From the IMG/VR virus record IMGVR_UViG_3300042508_000021, positions 1 to 33,037 of that record: 33,037 bases of DNA. The stretch is one strand, 5' to 3'. Shown piece after piece: positions 14,316 through 20,040 of the stretch. The notes beneath the pieces were generated by a model, which searched no databases, had not been told where the DNA came from, and saw nothing but the letters and a program-made list of their open reading frames with translations. Position 1 is the stretch's first letter; every line of letters starts with the position of its first letter. Both the position numbers and the translations under genes were made by a program. The DNA comes from a virus.

Positions 14316-14410
14316 GTTGGCGTCGAAACCGACAGAGAGTCCTTAGAGCTATCTCCCGCCCAGTCCCACAGATTGGGTTTCGACCGGGGGTTAGCCCTAA
14401 GGACTTTTTT
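14316..14410 (+). ncRNA. Structured small RNA or attenuator candidate
   Basis: This short region between genes is densely self-complementary. AGTCCTTAG (14338-14346) pairs with CTAAGGACT (14397-14405). Inside it, GCTA (14348-14351) pairs with TAGC (14392-14395), CCCG (14355-14358) with CGGG (14385-14388), and CCCA (14359-14362) with TGGG (14374-14377). An upstream GTCGAAACC (14322-14330) is also perfectly complementary to GGTTTCGAC (14376-14384). That pairing crosses the outer stem, so it is either an alternative fold or a pseudoknot. With the promoter before it and the T-run after it, a ~95-base RNA or a leader attenuator for the next gene is likely. I recognise no Rfam-type family. Confidence 0.5.
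14338..14410 (+). terminator. Intrinsic terminator with a large structured loop
   Basis: A nine-pair stem, AGTCCTTAG with CTAAGGACT, is followed by at least five further Ts (14406-14410). The loop is itself folded. It would end transcripts coming from the winged-helix gene or the small RNA promoter, 43 bases before the next start. Confidence 0.7.
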
Positions 14411-14453
14411 GTTTGTTCCGCGCCACTCCAAGTCAACCGCACGAGGTAAGGTC

Positions 14454-14726
14454 ATGGAAGGCGAGCCTAGTACAAACAAAAAGACTGTGCAGCAATTGCA
14501 CAGTGCGATTGACCCTAAGTTTGCAGTCTTTATGCGATCTGAGTCTGGTCAATCAGCAAAGTTCAAATTCCTGCATGACAGCTTAGAAACGGCCATCGAG
14601 AGATGCAGGGAATACGCATCCAATGCAATCAGTCACGGTCATTTTGACTTTACCTACTATGCCATTGAGATCAAGCATCGTGTTGGCATTGAGCGTGGCA
14701 AGCCTGTTGATGAGTCAATGAAGTAA
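14454..14726 (+). CDS. Small unknown phage protein
   Basis: A 90-residue protein starting MEGEPSTNKKTVQQLHSAID at ATG 14454, with GAGGTAAGG upstream. It has a conserved-looking layout: short strand (FAVFMRSESG), helix (SLETAIERCREYASNAIS), strand (DFTYYAIEIKHRVGIE). The pattern is a small alpha/beta domain that is common among phage accessory proteins, with no known function. The frame could extend to 14373, but that would run through the terminator. It is the last gene before a 370-base stretch without a clear reading frame. Confidence 0.65.
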   Translation: MEGEPSTNKKTVQQLHSAIDPKFAVFMRSESGQSAKFKFLHDSLETAIERCREYASNAISHGHFDFTYYAIEIKHRVGIERGKPVDESMK

Positions 14727-15100
14727 GGACTGTTCGATCCCAGCAACTGCTGGGCGTACTCCGCACGATAGCAAGAGCCTGCATGGGCTGCGCGGAAGAA
14801 AACACCGGCCAATCCTCACCCTGATTGCGAGCCGACCAGCCTGTCTGCTAGGGACTGGTGTAGACGCTTGGGACAGCGGTGGTAGACCACCCAGGCATCG
14901 AAACAATAGCAGCCTCCGGGTACTCTGGTTCTAGCACTAGATGCTGAGAATGGGAGAGGTAGAGCAAAGAATGTGTTGCTCCACCCTGGGGGAACTATGT
15001 CTAAACAGATATAGAGCTATAGACAAGCACAGATCAATAGAAAAATATCATCACTCCTCTAGCAGTGAACGATCTATGCTACGCATTCCAAGGAGCAATC
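14727..15100 (+). other. Hairpin-rich stretch without a clear gene; RNA or origin candidate
   Basis: No convincing reading frame is seen on either strand. Perfect hairpins follow one another: CCCAGC/GCTGGG (14739-14754) and CCGC/GCGG (14761-14795) enclosing AGCC/GGCT. ACCAG/CTGGT (14835-14859) encloses CCT/AGG, and GGTGG/CCACC (14878-14891) follows. Last is GAGCAA/TTGCTC, with outer GGT/ACC, within about 14957-14984. The last part (15001-15050) becomes AT-rich, with ATAGA repeated at 15011, 15019 and 15037, just before the replication genes. No tRNA, group I intron or known riboswitch core was found by eye. A structured RNA, a leader, or an origin region are all possible. Confidence 0.4.
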
Positions 15101-15385
15101 ATGAAACCAGAAGACGTATCACAAGAGTGTTGGGATTACTTCCTACAACACAGGAAGGTCAAGAAAGCAATCGTCACTCCCAGAGTGATCAACATGATCA
15201 GGGCAGAAGCTCACCAAGCAGGATGGACGCTAGAGCAAGCACTGGATCACATGGTGCTGATGGGCTGGAGAGGCTTTAAGGCTGATTGGGTTGAGAGGAA
15301 GAAGCAAGACCTCTGGGATCAGCTAACAGGGCGCAATGTCATCGACCTGGAGGATGTGCGATGCAAAGCTATAGCGAACGGTTAA
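15101..15385 (+). CDS. Replication-associated GWRGFKADW-domain protein
   Basis: A 94-residue protein starting MKPEDVSQECWDYFLQHRK, with AAGGAG seven bases upstream. It consists almost only of the helical domain that often ends phage replication-initiator (lambda O-like and DnaT-like) proteins. The visible parts are FLQHRKVKKAIVTPRVI, AHQAGWTLEQAL and the hallmark GWRGFKADWV near residues 55-64. No DNA-binding winged-helix part precedes it, so it is a short or split version. It is followed by the lambda-P-like gene with a 25-base overlap, as expected for an initiator and helicase-loader pair. Confidence 0.72.
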   Translation: MKPEDVSQECWDYFLQHRKVKKAIVTPRVINMIRAEAHQAGWTLEQALDHMVLMGWRGFKADWVERKKQDLWDQLTGRNVIDLEDVRCKAIANG

Positions 15386-15900
15386 TCGAGCGGTTTGGTC
15401 TGCTCTGGGGAAAGCAGAAGGTCTTAGCGCAGTTTGGATCGACTCCAGGCGAGATTGCTGCTGCTAAAGAAGCATGGGAGGATCAGCTTCGATCAACGCC
15501 ACCAGAGGTCATCAAACGAGTCCTGGAGCATCTCAGGACAGATCCTCCGGATTGGCCTCCGTCACTCGCGCAATGGATCAAGCTCTGCAAGGAACACAAC
15601 AGACCAGAGCATAAGACCGCGTTGCCACCACCGTCCAAGGAGATCACTCCGGAAGGTCAGAAGCTCATCCAGTCTGCTGTAGCACAGATCAGGACACCAT
15701 CCTACGATCCTCTGCATTGGGCGAAGCATCCAAAGTCAGCACAGGCGATCTGGCTCCTGCGTAGAGGTGTCAAGGACGACACTAGGCTCAGAGACATCTG
15801 GGATCACCATATCTCTACGGATGGACAGGACTGCACTCCGGAGGCTAGAGGTCAACTGCTGGCTATAAAGGAAATCTATAGACCTGTCGCTGTCGATTAA
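15361..15900 (+). CDS. Lambda P-like helicase-loading replication protein
   Basis: A 179-residue protein. The N-terminal region resembles phage replication protein P: ERLIERFGLLWGKQKVLAQF (7-26), W-DQL, VLEHLRTDPPDWPPSLAQW (54-72), and LCKEHNRP. The WPPSL segment is typical. Such proteins bring the host DnaB helicase to the phage origin. The C-terminus has a helical domain with HWAKHPKSAQAIWLL. ATG 15361 has GGAGG just upstream. The absence of a phage helicase or polymerase in the window fits this dependence on the host. Confidence 0.75.
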   Translation: MQSYSERLIERFGLLWGKQKVLAQFGSTPGEIAAAKEAWEDQLRSTPPEVIKRVLEHLRTDPPDWPPSLAQWIKLCKEHNRPEHKTALPPPSKEITPEGQKLIQSAVAQIRTPSYDPLHWAKHPKSAQAIWLLRRGVKDDTRLRDIWDHHISTDGQDCTPEARGQLLAIKEIYRPVAVD

Positions 15901-15908
15901 AAAATATT

Positions 15909-15947
15909 TTGCAGAAAGTTCACACAGGACTGCAAGGTTCATGTAAA
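15909..15947 (+). promoter_or_regulatory. Promoter with flanking inverted repeat before the small-gene block
   Basis: TTCACA (15919-15924), 17 bases, then TGTAAA (15942-15947). An inverted repeat, TTGCAG (15909-15914) and CTGCAA (15930-15935), straddles the -35 with centres 21 bases apart, about two helical turns. AT-rich AAAAAATATTTT lies just upstream as a possible UP element. Confidence 0.5.
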
Positions 15948-15983
15948 GTCACTCCATCGACACACACAACAGGAGCAGCAAAC

Positions 15984-16199
15984 ATGAGCAACTTGTACGA
16001 CAAAGCCTACGCTGAATACTGCAACCTTCCAGAAGTGCGGATTGATCCTCTGGATATGCCAGAAGACATCAGTCACATGGTGTACCGAGCGCGACACGAG
16101 ATTGATCTGATAGACGAGGGTGAGCGCGATGACGATATGCCATCACGCGCAGACATCAACAAGATTAAACGCTTCATTAAAAAGTGGGCTGGCAAGTAA
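15984..16199 (+). CDS. Small acidic/basic unknown protein
   Basis: A 71-residue protein starting MSNLYDKAYAEYCNLPEVRI at ATG 15984, with CAGGAG upstream. The middle is acidic (IDLIDEGERDDDMPS), and the end is a basic helix (NKIKRFIKKWAGK). No family recognised. It is the first gene after the 15.9 kb promoter and so is probably expressed as a separate unit. Confidence 0.65.
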   Translation: MSNLYDKAYAEYCNLPEVRIDPLDMPEDISHMVYRARHEIDLIDEGERDDDMPSRADINKIKRFIKKWAGK

Positions 16200-16206
16200 A
16201 TAGATC

Positions 16207-16220
16207 GGGGCTTCGGCCCC
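16207..16220 (+). other. UUCG-tetraloop hairpin between two small genes
   Basis: GGGGC (16207-16211), loop TTCG, GCCCC (16216-16220). This very stable hairpin lies in the 36-base gap after the 71-residue gene. There is no T-run, so it is more likely to affect RNA stability or processing than to terminate. Confidence 0.6.
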
Positions 16221-16235
16221 AACCAAGGAGCAGAC

Positions 16236-16415
16236 ATGAAGATCAAAGCATCAACCCTCGCCAAAGCTCTGGAAGCAATCGAGTGGGCAAACAACCAGAT
16301 GACCAAGGATCGGCCAGACACTCTGTCGTTTTTGGCAACCCTGGATGCCAAAATCAACATCAAGGTGGTTCTGGAGTCTTTGCAGGTAGAGGTCGAGGAT
16401 GAGTACCTGCGTTGA
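16236..16415 (+). CDS. 59-residue unknown helical protein
   Basis: ATG 16236 opens a complete 59-codon frame with AAGGAG five bases upstream. The product begins MKIKASTLAKALEAIEWANN, continues with DTLSFLATLDAKINIKV, and ends acidic (VEVEDEYLR). It is probably all helical. It overlaps the following zinc-ribbon gene by 17 bases, like its neighbours. The strong ribosome site and gapless packing support it as a real gene. No family recognised. Confidence 0.65.
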   Translation: MKIKASTLAKALEAIEWANNQMTKDRPDTLSFLATLDAKINIKVVLESLQVEVEDEYLR

Positions 16416-16590
16416 GTGTGGTTCTTGGTCATCCAAGACACTGGAAACAAGAAAAGACACTCGATACTGGTGGATCTGGAGAAGGAAGAAATGTCAGGAC
16501 TGCGGTACGGTTTGGGCCACATACGAGGTTCCAGCGCAGTCACTGACAGCAGAAACGGCAAACCCCGATGGAAAACTGGAGCGAAGATGA
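16399..16590 (+). CDS. Zinc-ribbon protein, NrdR/transcription-factor-like
   Basis: A 63-residue protein with two cysteine pairs: CVECG at residues 4-8 and CQDCG at 32-36. Between them lie TLETRKDTRYWWIWRRKK, and VWATYEVP follows. The order CxxCG-x(n)-RRRxCxxCGxxFxTYE is that of the NrdR-type zinc ribbon, but the ATP-cone is absent. It may bind DNA or a protein partner. It starts within the previous gene and ends in an ATGA overlap with the next. Confidence 0.68.
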   Translation: MSTCVECGSWSSKTLETRKDTRYWWIWRRKKCQDCGTVWATYEVPAQSLTAETANPDGKLERR

Positions 16591-16850
16591 AACTCTTTAC
16601 AGTCAAGATGTCGTTTGAGTTTGTGGTGGTGGCAGACGATGAGAAACAAGCAAGGGCTGCTGCTTTTGCTAACAGCGACGAAGCTCTCAAAATCTCAGAG
16701 CACGAGGACATTGCGGTGGAGATTCGTCCAGGTGCTGACGCTAAAGGATGGGAGCATCCGTTGTGCATCCCAGTGAACTGCACAGAGGACAAAAGCATCC
16801 GGGATTACTCGGAAGAAAACACATCTATTGGCGCACTGTTGAGGGACTGA
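16587..16850 (+). CDS. Small unknown protein
   Basis: An 87-residue protein starting MKLFTVKMSFEFVVVADDEK at ATG 16587, which overlaps the zinc-ribbon stop. Residues 1-40 form strand-helix (FEFVVVADDEKQARAAAFAN). They are followed by AVEIRPGADAKGWEHPLCIP. This looks like a small alpha/beta domain frequent in phage genomes with no assigned role. Its stop overlaps the next ATG (TGATG). Confidence 0.62.
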   Translation: MKLFTVKMSFEFVVVADDEKQARAAAFANSDEALKISEHEDIAVEIRPGADAKGWEHPLCIPVNCTEDKSIRDYSEENTSIGALLRD

Positions 16851-17062
16851 TGCAACAGGACAATCCAGAAACTGATTCCACACTGTTCTTCAGAACAATG
16901 GACACGTGTCCGATCAACAAAAAAGTGCAGTTGCTGAATCGGGCTGGCATATCAACAATCGACTGGTGGAACGGGACAGACCAATGGTTTGTCGGTTGGT
17001 TCCCGCTGCCAAAGATCCCAGAACAAATTAAGAAGGAGTTGTTTCATGGAAGCAGAAATTGA
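16850..17062 (+). CDS. DUF551-like small protein
   Basis: A 70-residue protein starting MQQDNPETDSTLFFRTMDTC. The segment PINKKVQLLNRAGISTIDWW, then F-GWFPLPKIPEQ, resembles the DUF551 pattern, in which a short beta sheet ends in a WMPLPxPP motif. DUF551 proteins are common in phages and have no established function. The start overlaps the previous stop by one base. Assignment is by motif resemblance. Confidence 0.6.
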   Translation: MQQDNPETDSTLFFRTMDTCPINKKVQLLNRAGISTIDWWNGTDQWFVGWFPLPKIPEQIKKELFHGSRN

Positions 17063-17546
17063 ACAGACCTACAAAGGCATCCCAGAACAGCGATTGGTCG
17101 CAGCAGTTGTTGTCACTGCAATGCGAGACGCTTGCATCAAGCCATTCAAACCATTCGGAGAAAAACACTTCAAACTGACATTCGACTGTTTAACCGCTCA
17201 CGATTTTCTTTGGACAGATGCGCTAGAGAGTTATCTGCACTACCTGGACATCGAGGTGAGTTACTTCCGCAAAGCATTGCTCAAAGCAATGGACAATGAT
17301 ACGGAGAAAAAGATTGGATCATTCACATCAGAAGACAGACGAGCATTCCGGTTCAATAAACGACTCTGGGATGCTCAACAATCCGGTGGATTGGTCAAGC
17401 CATTGGCTGACCCTGAATCAGATGACTGGAAATCTGTGGATCCAACTTTTGAGCAAAAACTACAACGAAGCTCAAAATTTGTTGGTGGAAATGGCAACAC
17501 AAGCCAGACTTATGTCTCAGTTCCTCAAAATCCAGAAGGAGTCTGA
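17046..17546 (+). CDS. Unknown phage protein, helical
   Basis: A 166-residue protein starting MEAEIEQTYKGIPEQRLVAA at ATG 17046, with AAGGAG seven bases upstream. The first 110 residues resemble a phage family in which A-x-A-V-x-D-A helices precede AHDFLWTDALESYLHYLDI and then a recognition-like helix (VSYFRKALLKAM). The C-terminus is polar and probably disordered (RSSKFVGGNGNTSQTYVSVP). A DNA-binding or regulatory role is possible but not shown. It directly precedes the MazG-like gene. Confidence 0.65.
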   Translation: MEAEIEQTYKGIPEQRLVAAVVVTAMRDACIKPFKPFGEKHFKLTFDCLTAHDFLWTDALESYLHYLDIEVSYFRKALLKAMDNDTEKKIGSFTSEDRRAFRFNKRLWDAQQSGGLVKPLADPESDDWKSVDPTFEQKLQRSSKFVGGNGNTSQTYVSVPQNPEGV

Positions 17547-17548
17547 TC

Positions 17549-17869
17549 ATGCCAACAATGTCTTTCGATGATCTGTATGTCCGAGTTGTAGGCTGGTCTA
17601 GGGCCAGACAGATCATCCCAAACTCAACCGCTAACGCTCAGTTCCTGAAAATGGTCAGCGAGATGGGTGAGCTTGCAGACGGTATTGCAAAAAAAGACGT
17701 TGCTCTCACGGCTGATGCTGTTGGTGATGTTCTGGTCTGCATGATCAACTTCTGTGAGCTTGCAGGGCTGGATATGGTTGATTGCTTGGAAGGTGCTTAC
17801 AACGAGATCAAAGACCGGAAAGGCACTCTCATGCCAAACGGCGTATTCATCAAGGAGACAATTGTATGA
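17549..17869 (+). CDS. MazG-like nucleotide pyrophosphohydrolase
   Basis: A 106-residue all-helical protein. The metal-binding helix pair is SEMGELADG at residues 37-45 (Glu38, Glu41) and ADAVGDVLVCMINFCELAG at 55-73 (Asp56, Asp60). This is the MazG/dUTPase-superfamily layout in which a nucleoside triphosphate is cut to the monophosphate and pyrophosphate. Phage members clean non-canonical nucleotides or lower (p)ppGpp. The second motif has Ala where classic MazG has Glu, as in many phage variants. AAGGAG lies seven bases upstream, and the stop overlaps the next ATG. Confidence 0.82.
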   Translation: MPTMSFDDLYVRVVGWSRARQIIPNSTANAQFLKMVSEMGELADGIAKKDVALTADAVGDVLVCMINFCELAGLDMVDCLEGAYNEIKDRKGTLMPNGVFIKETIV

Positions 17870-18048
17870 GACTGCAAACCGACTGCTATGTGCTTCGCGG
17901 CATCACCTGGGTTCCGCATTGGATGAAGCCTGGAAAGTTTGTCTCACCGGGTTATGGTCGGCAACACATGGTCGAGATGACAGCGCAAGAGTTGCTGGTG
18001 AAAGGCGCACAAAAGCAACCAGAACTGCTGTTTCCGTCTGCAAGATAA
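17866..18048 (+). CDS. 60-residue unknown protein, possible leader of the attenuator
   Basis: A short protein starting MRLQTDCYVLRGITWVPHWM inside the MazG stop (ATGA). It has many aromatic residues and ends PELLFPSAR. No family recognised. Its stop codon (18046-18048) lies four bases before the left arm of the first attenuator hairpin. A terminating ribosome would therefore cover that arm. It may act as a real protein, as a translated leader, or both. Confidence 0.6.
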   Translation: MRLQTDCYVLRGITWVPHWMKPGKFVSPGYGRQHMVEMTAQELLVKGAQKQPELLFPSAR

Positions 18049-18052
18049 ATCT

Positions 18053-18121
18053 GGCACAATTGGGGCGCTCCTTCCTTGGGTGTCTCCCCGATTGTGCCTC
18101 CTGCGTGGAGGCACTTTTTTT
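18053..18121 (+). promoter_or_regulatory. Attenuator: two mutually exclusive hairpins, second hides a ribosome site
   Basis: First fold: GGCACAAT-T-GGGG (18053-18065) pairs with CCCC-G-ATTGTGCC (18086-18098), 13 pairs including one G-U. Second fold: GTGCCTCC (18094-18101) pairs with GGAGGCAC (18107-18114) and is followed by seven Ts, a textbook terminator. The two share 18094-18098, so only one can form. The GGAGG in the second stem is also the ribosome site for the TTG start at 18120. Confidence 0.72.
18094..18121 (+). terminator. Intrinsic terminator before the glycosyltransferase gene
   Basis: GTGCCTCC, loop TGCGT, GGAGGCAC, then TTTTTTT. Perfect eight-pair stem with seven Ts. It lies immediately ahead of, and partly within, the start region of the downstream gene. 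Confidence 0.85.
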
Positions 18122-18731
18122 GATACCAAAACGATTGCATTTTGTCTGGGTGGGCGATGAGTCCAAACGTCCAGACGCAGAGATCCAGTCTTGGATTGAC
18201 AAGAATCCAACCTACAAGGTTAAGGTATGGGGCAACAGCGACCTGAAAGAAGGCTGGCTCCTTGCCAAGCATATGCGGCACTTCAGTCAGCGAGAGCTAT
18301 GCGGTGTTGCCGACTGCATGAGGTGGGAGATCCTCTACAACCACGGTGGGATCGCACTGGATGCTGATAGTCTGTGCGTCAGACCACTAGAGGACTGGCT
18401 GCTGGAGCCGGATGTCTTTGCATCCTGGGAGTCAGAGACAAAGCGTCCAGGACTGATCGCAAACGGTGTGGTCGGATCAGTCCCGCGCCATCCGTTCATC
18501 GGTCAGATCATCAAAGACCTGGAAAACGACACTCCAGGCGATAGGATGGCTTGGGAGTTCTCAGGGCCAGCACGAATCACTCAGACAATGCACGAGCATG
18601 AGTTCAGCGATCTCACTGTTTATCCGAGCCACTATTTCCTGCCTGAACACTTTGCTGGCTCCAGCTACAAGGGCAAAGGACAGGTATTTGCAACGCAGGA
18701 ATGGAAAAGCACAAGAGGTGGCTGGAAATGA
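18120..18731 (+). CDS. GT32-like glycosyltransferase (TTG start)
   Basis: A 203-residue enzyme of the glycosyltransferase-32 / DXD-sugar family. I start at TTG 18120, which gives MIPKRLHFVWVGD, the canonical N-terminus. GGAGG lies eight bases upstream inside the terminator stem. VADCMRWEILYNHGG (63-77) and LDADS with the metal-binding DxD at 81-83 are the family signatures. It would transfer a sugar from a nucleotide-sugar donor; the acceptor is unknown and could be host surface, virion or DNA. Its frame stays open far upstream without a better start. The stop overlaps the next ATG. Confidence 0.82.
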   Translation: MIPKRLHFVWVGDESKRPDAEIQSWIDKNPTYKVKVWGNSDLKEGWLLAKHMRHFSQRELCGVADCMRWEILYNHGGIALDADSLCVRPLEDWLLEPDVFASWESETKRPGLIANGVVGSVPRHPFIGQIIKDLENDTPGDRMAWEFSGPARITQTMHEHEFSDLTVYPSHYFLPEHFAGSSYKGKGQVFATQEWKSTRGGWK

Positions 18732-19384
18732 GATTTTTGGTCACATCAGCGATCAACAACGACGAAAGACGCTGTTATGAGCTACTAGGAACGCTTGAGA
18801 GCATCTGGAAGCGATTCCCGCTGTCCTCCATCGTCCTGACAGAATCATCGCGCTATAGGCCCGATAAAGCCTTCCTAGAGGCTATCCCGCGCAGGGTGCA
18901 TCTGGTTCCGTTCTGGGATTGCGATTTTATCCATGAGGCGCATGACAGTGGATTGCCAAGAGGGTTCATCCAGAACTCAATTGAGATGCAGGTGATGATC
19001 CGGTCACTGGATTGGCTAACCGAGGCTAACAACTACAAAGTAAGTGGTCGCTATCAGTTGACGGATGACTTCAATCCAGGGTCGCACGATCCAGAAAAAC
19101 TGGTGTTCAAGCGCAGGATTCCGACAGGATTCAGCCTGGAGGAATGTGGAACATCACATATGTATATGACCCGGTGCTATGGCATTCCAAGCACACAGAT
19201 TCCGACATTGGAACTGGCGCTGAAACGCTCACTGGCATTCCATTGGAGTCAGTGGAAGGATAAAAAAGTCTTTGACATTGAGCATGGATTGTTCAAATTC
19301 CTGCCGGAGACAAGCATCCAAGAAGTTGATACCATGGGAGTTATTGGCCGTATTGGGCACTTAGAACACATCGTCGAGGACTGA
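18728..19384 (+). CDS. Glycosyltransferase-like protein
   Basis: A 218-residue protein starting MRFLVTSAINNDERRCYELL in an ATGA overlap. The first strand and the two following hydrophobic strands (SSIVLTESS, RVHLVPFWDC) look like a nucleotide-sugar-binding fold. NYKVSGRYQLTDDFN near 104-118 resembles the K-x-x-GRY-x-L segment of some bacterial polysaccharide glycosyltransferases. No DxD motif is clear. Its coupling to the GT32 gene suggests that they act on the same acceptor. Confidence 0.62.
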   Translation: MRFLVTSAINNDERRCYELLGTLESIWKRFPLSSIVLTESSRYRPDKAFLEAIPRRVHLVPFWDCDFIHEAHDSGLPRGFIQNSIEMQVMIRSLDWLTEANNYKVSGRYQLTDDFNPGSHDPEKLVFKRRIPTGFSLEECGTSHMYMTRCYGIPSTQIPTLELALKRSLAFHWSQWKDKKVFDIEHGLFKFLPETSIQEVDTMGVIGRIGHLEHIVED

Positions 19385-19385
19385 A

Positions 19386-19544
19386 ATGCCGATCACCAGC
19401 AAGCAGCAGCAGCGTCTCATGTACGCAGCAGCCGGTAGCAAGAAGGTTGCGAAAGAGACAGGTGTTCCTCAAAAGGTTGCCAAGGAGATGATTGAGGCAA
19501 CTCCCGCCAAAGCCTACAAAAAGATGCCAAAGAGGGCGAAATGA
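19386..19544 (+). CDS. DUF3008-like small basic protein
   Basis: A 52-residue protein: MPITSKQQQRLMYAAAGSKK, then VAKETGVPQKVAKEMIEAT and a Lys-rich end. The start MPxxSKxQxRxM and the overall layout match the tiny DUF3008-like proteins common in phage and bacterial genomes. Its charge is strongly positive, so nucleic acid or ribosome contact is possible. It begins one base after the previous stop and overlaps the next gene by ATGA. Function unknown. Confidence 0.72.
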   Translation: MPITSKQQQRLMYAAAGSKKVAKETGVPQKVAKEMIEATPAKAYKKMPKRAK

Positions 19545-19888
19545 ACGGTTGTCCAGTCTCAACGCATGACCAGAAGGTCAATGATCGGAACAAGGCTGAG
19601 GCTGAGTCAAAGGCCGGTTATACCGAAACCGAAGACGATGAGATGAGTTGTGGGAACTGTGCGCGGTTCCTGCAAACCCCGGAGATGATCGAGTGCATGG
19701 TTGCTGGTCTGCCAGAGGAAATGCAGGAGATCGTTGACGAGGACGACATCGGCTATTGCGCTCGATGGGACTTTCGGTGTTCAGAGGATTATGTGTGTGA
19801 CCGTTGGCTGTCTGGTGGGCCTGTCAAGGGCATGACTGAGAAGCACAAGATCATGCTGAAAATGGCAAAGATGATGGAAGACGAATGA
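19541..19888 (+). CDS. Acidic cysteine-rich small protein
   Basis: A 115-residue protein. CGNC at residues 37-40, Cys52, GYCARWDFRC at 71-80 and VCDRW at 84-88 give six or more cysteines that could hold zinc or an iron-sulphur centre. The rest is very acidic, with a Met/Lys-rich helix at the end (KIMLKMAKMMEDE). Similar CxxC...GxC...CDxW arrangements occur in small phage proteins without known role. It lies between two very basic small proteins with ATGA overlaps on both sides, so the products may be made in matched amounts. Confidence 0.65.
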   Translation: MNGCPVSTHDQKVNDRNKAEAESKAGYTETEDDEMSCGNCARFLQTPEMIECMVAGLPEEMQEIVDEDDIGYCARWDFRCSEDYVCDRWLSGGPVKGMTEKHKIMLKMAKMMEDE

Positions 19889-20040
19889 AACCAGTCTGGG
19901 ACAAACCTCGGCCTAAGTCTGCTGGCAAGCCTGATCCGCTGTCGAAGAAGCAGAAGAAGTCTGCTAAGGCAATGGCGGCTGCTGCTGGAAGACCTTATCC
20001 CAATTTGGTTGACAACCTTAGAGCAGCAAAGAAGAAATGA
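19885..20040 (+). CDS. 51-residue basic protein with GRPYPNLVDN motif
   Basis: Starts at ATG 19885 within an ATGA overlap: MKPVWDKPRPKSAGKPDPLS, then KKQKKSAKAMAAAA and GRPYPNLVDNLRAAKKK. The GRPYPNLVDN segment recurs in tiny proteins of many phages, next to DUF6321 genes as here. It is highly basic and probably disordered, except for one helix. A nucleic-acid-binding or packaging-related role is conceivable. No established function. Too short for many gene callers. Confidence 0.68.
   Translation: MKPVWDKPRPKSAGKPDPLSKKQKKSAKAMAAAAGRPYPNLVDNLRAAKKK

Noticed and set aside
14727-15000. tRNA, group I intron or RNase P-like RNA
   Set aside because: No anticodon arm with a matching T-loop and acceptor stem, no P7-type core, and no conserved RNase P boxes were found by eye.
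14941-15279. 112-residue plus-strand open frame before the replication genes
   Set aside because: The composition is atypical, with no ribosome site, and it overlaps most of the well-supported 15101 gene in another frame.
16207-16220. Terminator
   Set aside because: The hairpin is stable but has no T-run, and coding resumes within 16 bases, so I list it only as a hairpin.
16073-16798. 241-residue minus-strand open frame
   Set aside because: It opposes four well-supported small genes with ribosome sites and has low-complexity Ser-rich sequence without motif.
17754-18119. Upstream extension of the GT32 gene frame
   Set aside because: The frame is open, but it passes through the MazG gene, the 60-residue gene and the terminator. 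The canonical MIPKRLHFVW start at TTG 18120 is clearly better.
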